A stretch of DNA of 32,037 nucleotides from Acidobacteriota bacterium (GTDB lineage Bacteria; Acidobacteriota; Blastocatellia; HR10; JACQTD01), in assembly GCA_016210985.1 (NCBI GenBank), contig JACQTD010000140.1, forward strand, positions 1 to 32,037, read 5' to 3'. Shown piece after piece: positions 25,835 through 32,037 of this stretch (its first letter is position 1; the number at the start of each line of letters is the position of its first letter). The position numbers and the translations under genes were made by a program. The notes below the pieces were generated by a model, which did not search any database, was not told the DNA's origin, and saw only the letters and a program-made list of their open reading frames with translations.

Positions 25835-26213
25835 GAGAACACGCGAAACCATCACCATCTCTTTGCCGCCCGCGATGCTTCGAGAGGTCGAGCGGATACG
25901 CAAAGCGGAGCACCGCAGCCGAAGCGAGCTTCTGCGCGAAGCGCTGCGCGCTTATTTCCTTCGGCGATTCCCCGAAGTCGCGCCCACCAAGGCCGAACTC
26001 CGTGCCCTGGAGCAAGGTCGGGCAGCAATGCGCAAAGGAGAGTACATCACGCTCGATGAGCTTGAGGACTATCTTGAGCTGCGGGATCCTAAGATACGGC
26101 GTCAGATCGAGGAGAGTAACGAGGATATCCGCGCACGTAGAACCCGGCCGGCGACGGCGCTACTCTCTGAACTGCGCAAGGTGAAGAGCAAGAAGGGTAA
26201 GGGCGCCCGCTAA
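25833..26213 (+). CDS. Antitoxin, ribbon-helix-helix (CopG-like) (TA module 2)
   Basis: 126 residues from ATG 25833; the track's upstream start crosses the promoter. The N-terminal 45 residues are a classical RHH domain: strand ETITISLPPAMLREVERIRK, then helices SRSELLREALRAYFLRRFPE. A helical middle follows (APTKAELRALEQGRAAMRKG). The C-terminal region LDELEDYLELRDPKIRRQIE ... SNEDIRARRTRPATALLSEL is near-identical to that of the Phd/YefM antitoxin at 24871, so the two antitoxins share a toxin-binding tail on different DNA-binding heads. The toxin ATG follows by four bases. Confidence 0.83.
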   Translation: MRTRETITISLPPAMLREVERIRKAEHRSRSELLREALRAYFLRRFPEVAPTKAELRALEQGRAAMRKGEYITLDELEDYLELRDPKIRRQIEESNEDIRARRTRPATALLSELRKVKSKKGKGAR

Positions 26214-26217
26214 ACGG

Positions 26218-26508
26218 ATGACGCCCGGGTTTTCTGTTCATACCACCGCCCGCTTTGACCGTGAGCTACGCAAGCTGAATCGACATCATCCGGACCTGGC
26301 GGCGCTCTACCAGCGCGCCTGTTCGATCCTGGCCACCGACCCCTACAACCAAAGCCGCGAGCATCCCATCAAGAAACTTGAAGGCGGGAAGCCAGGCCAG
26401 GGACAGTACCGTGTCCGATTGGGCCGCATTCGGTTTCGCTACGACATTGAAGGCCAGGTTGTGTATCTGAAGGCTTGCTCATTGCGCCGAGAAGAGACCT
26501 ATCGTTGA
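26218..26508 (+). CDS. Toxin, RelE/ParE superfamily (TA module 2)
   Basis: 96-residue paralogue of the toxin at 25200: FSVHTTARFDRELRKLNRHH, ATDPYNQSREHPIKKLEGG, GQYRVRLGRIRFRYDI and SLRREETYR. About 53 of 96 positions are the same by hand alignment without gaps. The conserved core (DPYN.SR...IKKLEG...GQYR..LGR.RFRYDI...LRRE.TYR) probably holds the RNA-binding or catalytic surface. The stop codon overlaps the ATG of a 30-codon ORF. Cross-binding with the antitoxin of module 1 is likely given the shared tails. Confidence 0.85.
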   Translation: MTPGFSVHTTARFDRELRKLNRHHPDLAALYQRACSILATDPYNQSREHPIKKLEGGKPGQGQYRVRLGRIRFRYDIEGQVVYLKACSLRREETYR

Positions 26509-26600
26509 TGGAGATGCTCGACGCAAAACGGGCCTCACCGATCGTAGTCGTGGAGATGTTGAGGGAGTTTTTTGGCGGTGAGGACGATCTGCTAAAGTGA
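26508..26600 (+). CDS. 30-codon ORF overlapping the TA2 toxin stop
   Basis: The ATG shares its A with the toxin's TGA (TGATG), the arrangement of translationally coupled genes. The peptide (MEMLDAKRASPIVVVEMLRE, then FFGGEDDLLK) is acidic with an amphipathic centre. No family is recognised. It may be a real third member of the operon, a remnant, or chance. Confidence 0.3.
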   Translation: MEMLDAKRASPIVVVEMLREFFGGEDDLLK

Positions 26601-26719
26601 GTAGCGCGAGGTATAGTGATTGCATTTGTACAGGCGTAGCCCCGCGAGCCTGGAGGGGTGGTCAGGAGCACCAATTGTAACATACTATCCCTTATCAGAC
26701 GCACTCACGGAGTGTAGTG

Positions 26720-27439
26720 ATGCTGCCAATTGGGGCCGAAGAAGCCTTCATGTCGTGGGCGCGGTATCTATCCTGGGCCGATTTGCGCAGGAAGCAACTC
26801 GATGAGTATTTCGCAGCTGAGGGAGAGCGTGACCAGCCAGGGCACATCGGCCGGTTCATTATGTTCATGTGTCACTGGTACGCCAGCTTACACGTTGTGG
26901 TGGAGGGCTGGCCCCAGTTGAATCTCGAGGATATTATCATCGAAGGTATTCTCGGGAGTCAGCCCAACCGCGTAAACCTCCTGAAGAGGTGCAGAAATGG
27001 AGTATATCACTTCCAGCCCAAACTCATTGAGCCGCGATTTTCAGACATTCTGAAAGTTGGCGAGTGCATATTGCCGTGGGCTCACGCGCTTCACGGCGAG
27101 TTTATTCGAGTCTTCTGGCAGTTCCCAGAAACATTAGGCCTGTTAGACGGCCAGGGCGATGAATGGCGCGAGGTCGCATACGATATCCTTGGCTGGCTAC
27201 CTGACGGGTCATCACCCTATGTGAGACTGACACAGTTAGAGCGAACGATTCGTGAGGGGATGGCAATCTTGCGAGATCGAGACGATTCTCAGTCTCTCCG
27301 GGATCTCCGCGCGGCCATGTCAAGCCTCCAACAAGAGAGTCGTCAACTTCGCCACGATTTGTCGAGACGCCAACAAGAGTACCTGAAAGCCGGACGGTGG
27401 CTCGATCTGAAAATCGATGAGTCGAAGCAGCCAAATTAA
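26720..27439 (+). CDS. Uncharacterised HEPN-like protein
   Basis: 239 residues from ATG 26720, which has GGAG eight bases upstream; the track's GTG is one codon earlier. The protein is all-helical by composition. It carries RNGVYH within LLKRCRNGVYHFQPKLIEPR at about residue 92, which fits the R-x4-H active site of HEPN ribonuclease domains, preceded by helices with aromatic and acidic residues (HIGRFIMFMCHWYASLHVVV). The last 50 residues form a likely coiled coil (LRDLRAAMSSLQQESRQLRH). HEPN proteins are common toxins or defence effectors. No partner MNT gene is adjacent, and the HEPN call rests on one motif plus helix pattern. Lower-GC codon use than the core genes suggests transfer. Confidence 0.5.
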   Translation: MLPIGAEEAFMSWARYLSWADLRRKQLDEYFAAEGERDQPGHIGRFIMFMCHWYASLHVVVEGWPQLNLEDIIIEGILGSQPNRVNLLKRCRNGVYHFQPKLIEPRFSDILKVGECILPWAHALHGEFIRVFWQFPETLGLLDGQGDEWREVAYDILGWLPDGSSPYVRLTQLERTIREGMAILRDRDDSQSLRDLRAAMSSLQQESRQLRHDLSRRQQEYLKAGRWLDLKIDESKQPN

Positions 27440-27752
27440 GTTGTTACTCTAAGGAAGGGCTGCTTCCCCTTCCCTTCGGCCAAGCCAGTGGTTGTGCCCT
27501 TCCACCTAAAACTGCACACCATCGTCGACCGCCTGGACCGTAACTTTTTGATTCTTGAGGTCGTGACCGAGCGGATCGCGACGCTTTGACGCGATCCTCG
27601 ATAGATGGACACATTGATGGAAGTTTCCAGACCCTGCCATATACACCCCCTCAAGGACTTGTCGTGTGACTTCCGCACCCTTGTCGTGCTTCTGTCGTGG
27701 CGACATCCCGTACTAGGGCGTATATTTCCTCGAACGACGGAGGAGGACATCA
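27440..27752. promoter_or_regulatory. Intergenic region with inverted repeat and helically phased direct repeats
   Basis: A perfect 8-bp inverted repeat, GGATCGCG/CGCGATCC with a 9-base loop, lies at 27573-27597. TGTCGTG occurs three times, at 27660, 27682 and 27693: start-to-start distances 22 and 11, so all on one face of the helix. They end about 53 bases before the XRE gene and are a candidate binding site. GTGGTTGTGCCCTTCCACCTA at 27488 recurs with two changes at 30507. A 66-codon minus-strand ORF here is not supported. Confidence 0.5.
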
Positions 27753-28394
27753 ATGGACAATCCGCCAATTGCAAGCAATATCCGTAAACTCCGCGAAGCC
27801 CGACACTGGACACAGGAGGAACTCGCCGTTGTGGCTGGAGTCGATGTGCGAACCATCCAACGAGCCGAATCCGGTCAGCCACTTCGTATCGACACGATGA
27901 AGGCCATCGCAGCAGGATTTGATACAACCATTGAACTGATATCTGTGTCGGAGGAGCAGATCCAGTTGGCAATCAAGGAGTTCGAAAAGAACTATAAGAT
28001 CGTTTACATTCAGCCTGTGAATCGAGGTGCGGAACTTTCAAGGTTTTTGACTGGAACCGAGGGCTTACAGTTTCGGACAATCGGTGAATTTAGTGAAGAC
28101 CAACTCGATCCCATCGCCGAGTTTGAATCTGAGCTCCAAGATTGGTTGCTAATCGGTTCGGACCTTTCCCCCCTGCACCGGCGCGAGGCTGAAAAGTCTC
28201 TCGATCGGCTGTTTCTCCGTTTTCAGTCTGTCAAGGTTAGTGTGTCTGCAGGTGAAGAGGCTTTGAGCCTGAAAAGCGCGGGCGGGGGTGCATTCGGAAT
28301 GCATGTGCTACACATCGCAGTCGTGGCCGGTGACGTTCCACTTCACGCACTCGTCCGCGAGAAAAACCAGCCAGTATCGTTTTCGTTCGCGTAG
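27753..28394 (+). CDS. XRE-family HTH regulator with extra C-terminal domain
   Basis: 213 residues. Residues about 7-62 are a HTH_3/XRE domain (IASNIRKLREARHWTQEELA, VVAGVDVRTIQRAESGQPLR). The remaining 150 residues (EEQIQLAIKEFEKNYKIVYI ... SLDRLFLRFQSVKVSVSAGE) are not recognised and may sense a ligand or partner. GGAGGAGG precedes the ATG by six bases. Phased TGTCGTG repeats upstream may be its own operator. It stands alone between the HEPN-like gene and the third TA module. Confidence 0.82.
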   Translation: MDNPPIASNIRKLREARHWTQEELAVVAGVDVRTIQRAESGQPLRIDTMKAIAAGFDTTIELISVSEEQIQLAIKEFEKNYKIVYIQPVNRGAELSRFLTGTEGLQFRTIGEFSEDQLDPIAEFESELQDWLLIGSDLSPLHRREAEKSLDRLFLRFQSVKVSVSAGEEALSLKSAGGGAFGMHVLHIAVVAGDVPLHALVREKNQPVSFSFA

Positions 28395-28943
28395 TTTTCG
28401 ATGTTGGCGACGGTCGCCTTCCACGTAGGAGCATAACACCAACCACTGGTCTGCGGCCGTGAGTTCTGAGTTTCTGTATGTCTGGACGGACTGATGGTGA
28501 CGCTCTGCCGCTTTCCTCCCCAAAATGCGTCACTCCCCCCAGACCGGCAAAGCCACACTCATCGAGCCTCCGATGAGGGCTCCGGCCCAACGGCTCACTG
28601 CCCGCCGGGGAAGGGCGGTGGGAGGACTGATCGTTGTGATGCCAGTTGCCATTGAACAGACCATGGTGAAAGGCTCGAAGCGGCGTGCTCATCATGGACT
28701 GGTCACTCCGCCATCCGAATTCCGCCATCCGCCATCGGTATGAGGTTCCTCCGTCCCATCTTCGCGCGTCGTGGCGCACGCACCATCCTCTGGCTTTTGG
28801 GCGTTACGCAATACCCACACCTGTCCCCAGAGTTTTTGCGGGGTTTTAGGTCATAGGCGTTGGGCGCTGAGAATCAAAGAATCACGGGCCCTGGGCTGTG
28901 CGTTGCCGGACACCCTACCCTTCCCCGCAACCAGTTCACCTTG
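28395..28943. other. Non-coding stretch with short hairpins and CCGCCATC repeats
   Basis: No gene supported. CTCATCG...CGATGAG (28558 region) forms a hairpin. CCGCCATC occurs three times in 30 bases (28708-28737). GCCCGCCGGGGAAGGGCGG forms another weak stem. ORFs on both strands are low-quality shadows. Confidence 0.5.
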
Positions 28944-28982
28944 CTGACCGCCGAGCCACAGCGAGGGTTGCTTCGGTCAGCG
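28944..28982 (+). repeat. 39-bp element shared with 24754-24792 (copy 2)
   Basis: CTGACCGCCG, 11 variable bases, GGGTTGCTTCGGTCAGCG. Equal in length to copy 1. It lies four bases before the TTGACA of the third TA module. Confidence 0.7.
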
Positions 28983-28986
28983 GGAC

Positions 28987-29047
28987 TTGACACGTTCGGC
29001 GGTTGGCCTATGATGAAGGTGCAGTTAGACTATCCTACTTTCCTACT
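28987..29047 (+). promoter_or_regulatory. Promoter and direct repeats of TA module 3
   Basis: TTGACA (28987-28992), 16 bases, TATGAT (29009-29014): same boxes and spacing as module 1, with ACACG-like flanks (TTGACACG) also shared. Downstream CCTACT occurs at 29034 and 29042, eight bases apart, a possible operator for the AbrB-type antitoxin. Confidence 0.65.
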
Positions 29048-29068
29048 ATGCAAACAAGAGGGTATGAA

Positions 29069-29347
29069 ATGCCACTGGTAAAAGTGAAAGCCAAATACCA
29101 AGTTACACTCCCTACCGCCGTGCGCGAACAGGTCGGTGTTGACGTAGGCGACCTCCTCGAAGCGCATGTTGAGCGCGGCAAGATTACCTTAACCCCCAAG
29201 ACCGTGGTTGACCGAGAAATTGCCGAGGGACTGGCCGACATCAAAAAGGGCCGAACCTATGGCCCCTTCTCGTCCGCAGAGGAGCTGCTTCATTCTCTTC
29301 ACCGAAATGTAAGGAAGATGAAGAAGAAGTCCAAGTCCGCCGCATGA
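29069..29347 (+). CDS. Antitoxin, SpoVT/AbrB-fold (TA module 3)
   Basis: 92 residues from ATG 29069, chosen because AGAGGG lies six bases upstream; the track begins 22 codons earlier. The N-terminal swapped-hairpin domain is clear: MPLVKVKAKYQVTLPTAVRE, QVGVDVGDLLEAHVERGKIT. The C-terminal half (DREIAEGLADIKKGRTYGPF, SSAEELLHSL) is the toxin-binding tail typical of AbrB antitoxins paired with RelE-like toxins, and it ends in a Lys-rich stretch. Its stop overlaps the toxin ATG (ATGA). It differs entirely from the antitoxins at 24871 and 25833. Confidence 0.87.
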   Translation: MPLVKVKAKYQVTLPTAVREQVGVDVGDLLEAHVERGKITLTPKTVVDREIAEGLADIKKGRTYGPFSSAEELLHSLHRNVRKMKKKSKSAA

Positions 29348-29589
29348 AGGCCCACTACACCGCCCGACTCCTGAAGAGCTACGCGGAGGCCCCACCGCAA
29401 GTCCAAAAGGCGTTCGACAAACAAATCAAGCTCCTTATAGCCGACCTCCACCACCCATCCTTACGGGCCAAAAAGTACAGCGAGACCGAAGATGTCTGGC
29501 AGGCCAGGCTGTCAAAAGATTGGCGTTTTTATTTCACCATTGAGGGCGACACATACCACATCATCGGTCTGAAACCACACCCCAAGTAA
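29344..29589 (+). CDS. Toxin, RelE/YoeB-like (TA module 3)
   Basis: 81 residues. RelE/ParE-superfamily features: an N-terminal helix pair (LLKSYAEAPPQVQKAFDKQI, LLIADLHHPSLRAKKY) and the sheet VWQARLSKDWRFYFTIEGDT, ending YHIIGLKPHPK with a late His, as in YoeB/HigB-like interferases. It is not close to the two 96-residue toxins of modules 1 and 2. Translational coupling to the antitoxin is by ATGA overlap. Confidence 0.85.
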   Translation: MKAHYTARLLKSYAEAPPQVQKAFDKQIKLLIADLHHPSLRAKKYSETEDVWQARLSKDWRFYFTIEGDTYHIIGLKPHPK

Positions 29590-29689
29590 GTTGTGCCCGA
29601 GGCGGTGATCGAAGAGTTCCAGGCGAAGTGGTAGCCAGCGCACCTTCCGGAGAGGCCGAGGGCTGCCCTGGTTTGGGAGAAGAATAGTT

Positions 29690-30127
29690 ACGCTATCCAG
29701 GACCACCGCCAGATAGAGAAATCCCGCCCAGGTCGGAATGTAGGTAATGTCGGCGACCCACAGCTTATTTGGCGCCGCGGCCCGGAAGTCGCGTCGAACC
29801 AGATCCTGCGCTGCATGGGCCTCTGGATTCCGAATGGTGGTGACCGGTCCCTGGCGGCGGCTGATGCCCTTCAGGCCAGCCCGGTGCATCAACCGAGCCA
29901 CCCGCTTCCGGCTGATCGCCGTGCCTTGGTCCCGCAATTCGGCGTCCACACGCGGTGCCCCGTAGGTCGCCCGCGATCGCTGATGGATGGCCCGAATCCG
30001 TTCGGTCAGTGCGGCATCTTCCTCCCGCCCTGGTCGAAGGGTGGCGCTTACACCACGCGTGGTAGCCGCTGGCGGAGACTTCCAGCACACGACACATGGT
30101 TCGCACGGGGTACATCGCCTGATTCAC
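29690..30127 (-). pseudogene. IS3-family transposase OrfB, frameshifted and truncated
   Basis: The integrase part begins VNQAMYPVRTMCRVLEVSAS, GYHAW in one frame, then needs a shift near 30070 (an extra G in GCGGGAGG) to continue as EEDAALTERIRAIHQRSRAT, YGAPRVDAEL and WVADITYIPTWAGFLYLAVV. It breaks off at VLDS near 29690, before the second Asp and the Glu of the DDE triad, and continues into unrelated sequence. Both faults make it inactive. The OrfA-OrfB junction (GGAAAG) still fits the -1 frameshift usual in IS3 elements. Confidence 0.85.
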
Positions 30128-30444
30128 TCTGACGAACTCGAAGACTTTCCGGGTACCGAGCCGGTCTCCCGAGCGAACCAGGCCGCGGCTTTTGCCAAAA
30201 TCTCACGCTCAACACGCAGTCGCCGATTCTCCCGTCGCAGCTTTGTGAGCTCCTCACGTTCCTGGCTCGTGACCCCATCCTTACGAAGGCCAGCGTCTCG
30301 TTCAGCCTGCCGAACCCAATTCCGAATAGCTTGGGCCGAAGGCTCAAACTCCCTGGACAACTCCTCCGGAGTGCGCCCGGCCCGGACCAATTCGACCATC
30401 TGCCGGCGAAACTCCACCGAATACCGTGGACTCTTCTTTCCCAT
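30124..30444 (-). CDS. IS3-family OrfA (HTH, leucine zipper)
   Basis: 106 residues from ATG 30444, with AGAGGAGGAG upstream. The HTH_28/IS3 OrfA domain is intact: YSVEFRRQMVELVRAGRTPE, ELSREFEPSAQAIRNWVRQA. The zipper follows: REELTKLRRENRRLRVEREI, LAKAAAWFA. It ends after SVPGKSSSSSE; a -1 shift at AAAG would instead give KVFEFVRVNQAM and join OrfB. The element's outer end probably lies near 30500 (GTTGACCCGGTTTCGTGGAC on the minus strand). Not mobile on its own because OrfB is broken. Confidence 0.85.
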   Translation of the reverse strand: MGKKSPRYSVEFRRQMVELVRAGRTPEELSREFEPSAQAIRNWVRQAERDAGLRKDGVTSQEREELTKLRRENRRLRVEREILAKAAAWFARETGSVPGKSSSSSE

Positions 30445-30525
30445 CGTGGACTCCTCCTCTCCCAAAAGATTAATCGTCCACGAAACCGGGTCAACATCAA
30501 AAGCTGGTGGTTGTCGCCTTCCACC

Positions 30526-31694
30526 TAGTGTAGTGTTTCATAATTAAGGGAACGTATTCTCCCTCGAATCGTTGTAGACTTTGGGAGGTAAGTTCCATGC
30601 GAATTGCGCAAACGATCGAGCTGACCGAAGAGGAAGCCAGGACGCTGAGGAGTTGTTCCCGCGGCCGCCGAACGCCAAGCCGGCTGGTGAGACGAACCCA
30701 GATTATCTTGATGGCGGCAGAGGGGCGCCAGAACAAGACGATCGCAGAGCTTCTGGGAATGAACCGGCGCCACGTGGGACGATGGCGTCAACGGTTCGCC
30801 GAGAAGCGATTGGCTGGGATTGAAAAGGATGCTCCACGAGGCGGTCGGAAAGCGACGAAGCGCAATCGGGTGGCAGCGTTGATCATTGAAACGACAACCC
30901 AGAAGAAGCCGGCGAACGCGACGCACTGGAGCCTGCGGACATTGGCCCAGCACCTGGGCGTGAGCCGGTCGATGGTGCATCGGGTCTGGCAGGCCAACGG
31001 GCTGAAGCCTCACTTGGCGAAGACTTTCAAGGTCAGCCGGGACAAGAAGTTTATCGAGAAAGTGATCGATGTCGTGGGATTGTACTTGGACCCTCCCGAG
31101 CATGCCTTGGTCTTGTGTGCCGACGAGAAAACGTCGGTTCAGGCGTTGGATCGCACGCAGCCCGGGTTGCCTCTGAAAAAGGGGCGGTGCGGAACCATGA
31201 CGCATGACTATAAGCGCAATGGTACCACGACGCTCTTCGCCGCACTGGAAATGGCGGAGGGACGGTTGATTGGCACGTGCATGGATCGGCACCGGCATCA
31301 GGAATGGATCAAGTTCCTGGCTTTGATTGACCGGGAAACTCCAGCGAGTTTGGACCTGCATCTGATCGTGGATAACTACTCGACGCATAAGCATCCCAAC
31401 GTGAAGGCGTGGCTCAAACGCCATCCACGATTCCATCAGCATTTCATCCCGACTTCCAGTTCCTGGCTGAACCTGGTGGAACGATGGTTCCGCGAGATCA
31501 CCGACAAGCGCATCCGGCGCGGCGTATTTAAATCCGTTCGAGAGTTGATCCAAGCGATCCATGATTACATTGATCATCACAATGAGGATCCAAAACCATT
31601 CATCTGGACGGCCAAGGCCGAAGACATCATCGAAAAATATCGCCGCGCCAAGGCGATGTTGGATAATGTACAAACAGCATGAGACACTACACTA
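30526..31694 (+). mobile_element. IS630-family insertion sequence, complete
   Basis: Terminal inverted repeats GTGTAGTGTTTCAT (30528-30541) and ATGAGACACTACAC (31679-31692) match at 13 of 14 positions and are flanked on both sides by TA, the IS630/Tc1 target duplication. The element is about 1165 bp, with one transposase gene whose stop lies in the right repeat. It inserted about 25 bases outside the end of the dead IS3. Confidence 0.9.
30597..31682 (+). CDS. IS630-family DDE transposase
   Basis: 361 residues, intact. The N-terminal HTH part is RLVRRTQIILMAAEGRQNKT, IAELLGMNRRHVGRWRQRFA, followed by a second HTH (HWSLRTLAQHLGVSRSMVHR). The DDE catalytic core shows the three acidic residues: CADEKTSVQALDR (D), LHLIVDNYSTHKHPNVKAWL (D) and SSWLNLVERWFREITDKRIR (E). 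GGGAGGT precedes the ATG. The gene is bounded by TIRs and looks active. The long minus-strand ORF 30525-31673 is its shadow. Confidence 0.95.
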   Translation: MRIAQTIELTEEEARTLRSCSRGRRTPSRLVRRTQIILMAAEGRQNKTIAELLGMNRRHVGRWRQRFAEKRLAGIEKDAPRGGRKATKRNRVAALIIETTTQKKPANATHWSLRTLAQHLGVSRSMVHRVWQANGLKPHLAKTFKVSRDKKFIEKVIDVVGLYLDPPEHALVLCADEKTSVQALDRTQPGLPLKKGRCGTMTHDYKRNGTTTLFAALEMAEGRLIGTCMDRHRHQEWIKFLALIDRETPASLDLHLIVDNYSTHKHPNVKAWLKRHPRFHQHFIPTSSSWLNLVERWFREITDKRIRRGVFKSVRELIQAIHDYIDHHNEDPKPFIWTAKAEDIIEKYRRAKAMLDNVQTA

Positions 31695-31977
31695 GATTTT
31701 TAACTTTGATTGCGCGAAGATATATTTGAGCACTTTGCTTCGCGTCTCAGGAAGGCGCTACCGAAGCCTTAATCAACTGGCGATTGCCGCCGGCCCTTAC
31801 AGGCCGGAGCCTCGGAGAGCCTTGATGATCTGCCGTCCCGAGCAGAGTTGGAGAATTGCCGCCGCAACGCTCGCGCGTCTCATACGCAGCAACCGGGCGC
31901 CCACGGGTGGCGCCCGTACGGGCCGGAGCCCTGCCGGCCCGATCGTCGCCGGAGAATCTCTCGGACATGGACGCAAA
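31695..31977. other. Non-coding stretch with GC-rich hairpins right of IS630
   Basis: CGCGAAG...CTTCGCG (31714-31746 region), GGCCCTTACAGGCC and GGGCGCC-type inverted repeats are visible. Minus-strand ORFs here are low-complexity and not supported. Confidence 0.4.
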
Positions 31978-32037
31978 ATGAAGATAGCTGTGGTGACTTC
32001 ATTGATTACGTCGTTTTTGGTGCTCACCGTGATGGAC
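31978..32037 (+). CDS. Start of a possible exported protein, cut by window end
   Basis: ATG 31978 opens a frame reading MKIAVVTSLITSFLVLTVMD to the last base. A lysine followed by a hydrophobic run is typical of a signal peptide. No clear Shine-Dalgarno is seen, and only 20 codons are available, so the call is tentative. Confidence 0.4.
   Translation, partial: MKIAVVTSLITSFLVLTVMD

Noticed and set aside
27506-27706. 66-codon minus-strand ORF upstream of the XRE gene
   Set aside because: No Shine-Dalgarno or known family, and it crosses the phased repeats and inverted repeat.
28237-28779. 180-codon minus-strand ORF
   Set aside because: It overlaps the XRE gene's 3' end and hairpin-rich DNA. 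No domain is recognised and the composition is Arg/Ser/Pro-rich as in shadows.
30525-31673. 382-codon minus-strand ORF
   Set aside because: It lies wholly opposite the intact IS630 transposase with no recognisable domain; a GC-rich shadow.

Overview
The window is GC-rich, gene-dense bacterial DNA, probably from an uncultured member of the Acidobacteriota. This is inferred from protein types and has not been checked against databases. The pointers are a bacillithiol deacetylase (BshB1), a DUF5117-type metzincin protease, an exported protein joining a carboxypeptidase-regulatory-like domain to a predicted beta-barrel, PEGA and TPR proteins, large multihaem cytochromes, and GC-rich palindromic dispersed repeats.

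Layout. From 1 to 7.5 kb lie housekeeping and stress genes: bshB1 (5' end cut by the window), cutA, an HU-type DNA-binding protein, a HIT hydrolase and an exported TPR protein on the plus strand. PEGA, TlpA-like thioredoxin and yacG genes follow on the minus strand, then a plus-strand run of two universal stress proteins and a site-2 protease with CBS domains. From 7.5 to 18.4 kb is envelope and redox material: a broken zinc metalloprotease, an exported GlcG/HbpS-like protein, a 39-bp-period palindromic repeat, a predicted outer-membrane barrel, and a 1294-residue decahaem cytochrome fused to an LVIVD-type propeller. From 18.4 to 24.4 kb the minus strand carries a DAO-family FAD oxidoreductase, cysK with a long leader, and a pentahaem c554-like cytochrome directly followed by sthA. 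From 24.5 to 31.7 kb is an accessory island: three type II toxin-antitoxin modules whose antitoxins use three different DNA-binding folds (Phd/YefM, RHH, AbrB), a HEPN-like protein, an XRE regulator, a dead IS3 element, an intact IS630 element and several gene remnants. The start of a possible new gene is cut by the right edge.

Most notable observations. (1) The cysK leader encodes a 28-codon (or 22-codon) peptide ending in four consecutive cysteine codons and a stop. It is followed by a strong hairpin whose 3' arm can alternatively pair with bases just after the peptide stop. This has the form of a cysteine-responsive attenuator. (2) Two neighbouring TA modules have toxins about 55% identical and antitoxins that share a C-terminal toxin-binding region but have unrelated N-terminal DNA-binding domains, which indicates domain shuffling. 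(3) A barrel gene followed by a decahaem cytochrome/beta-propeller fusion with a C-terminal membrane anchor could be an extracytoplasmic electron-transfer unit. (4) The metalloprotease has lost a block just after its Met-turn and is frameshifted.

No rRNA, tRNA or CRISPR array was seen. All function calls come from reading motifs by eye.
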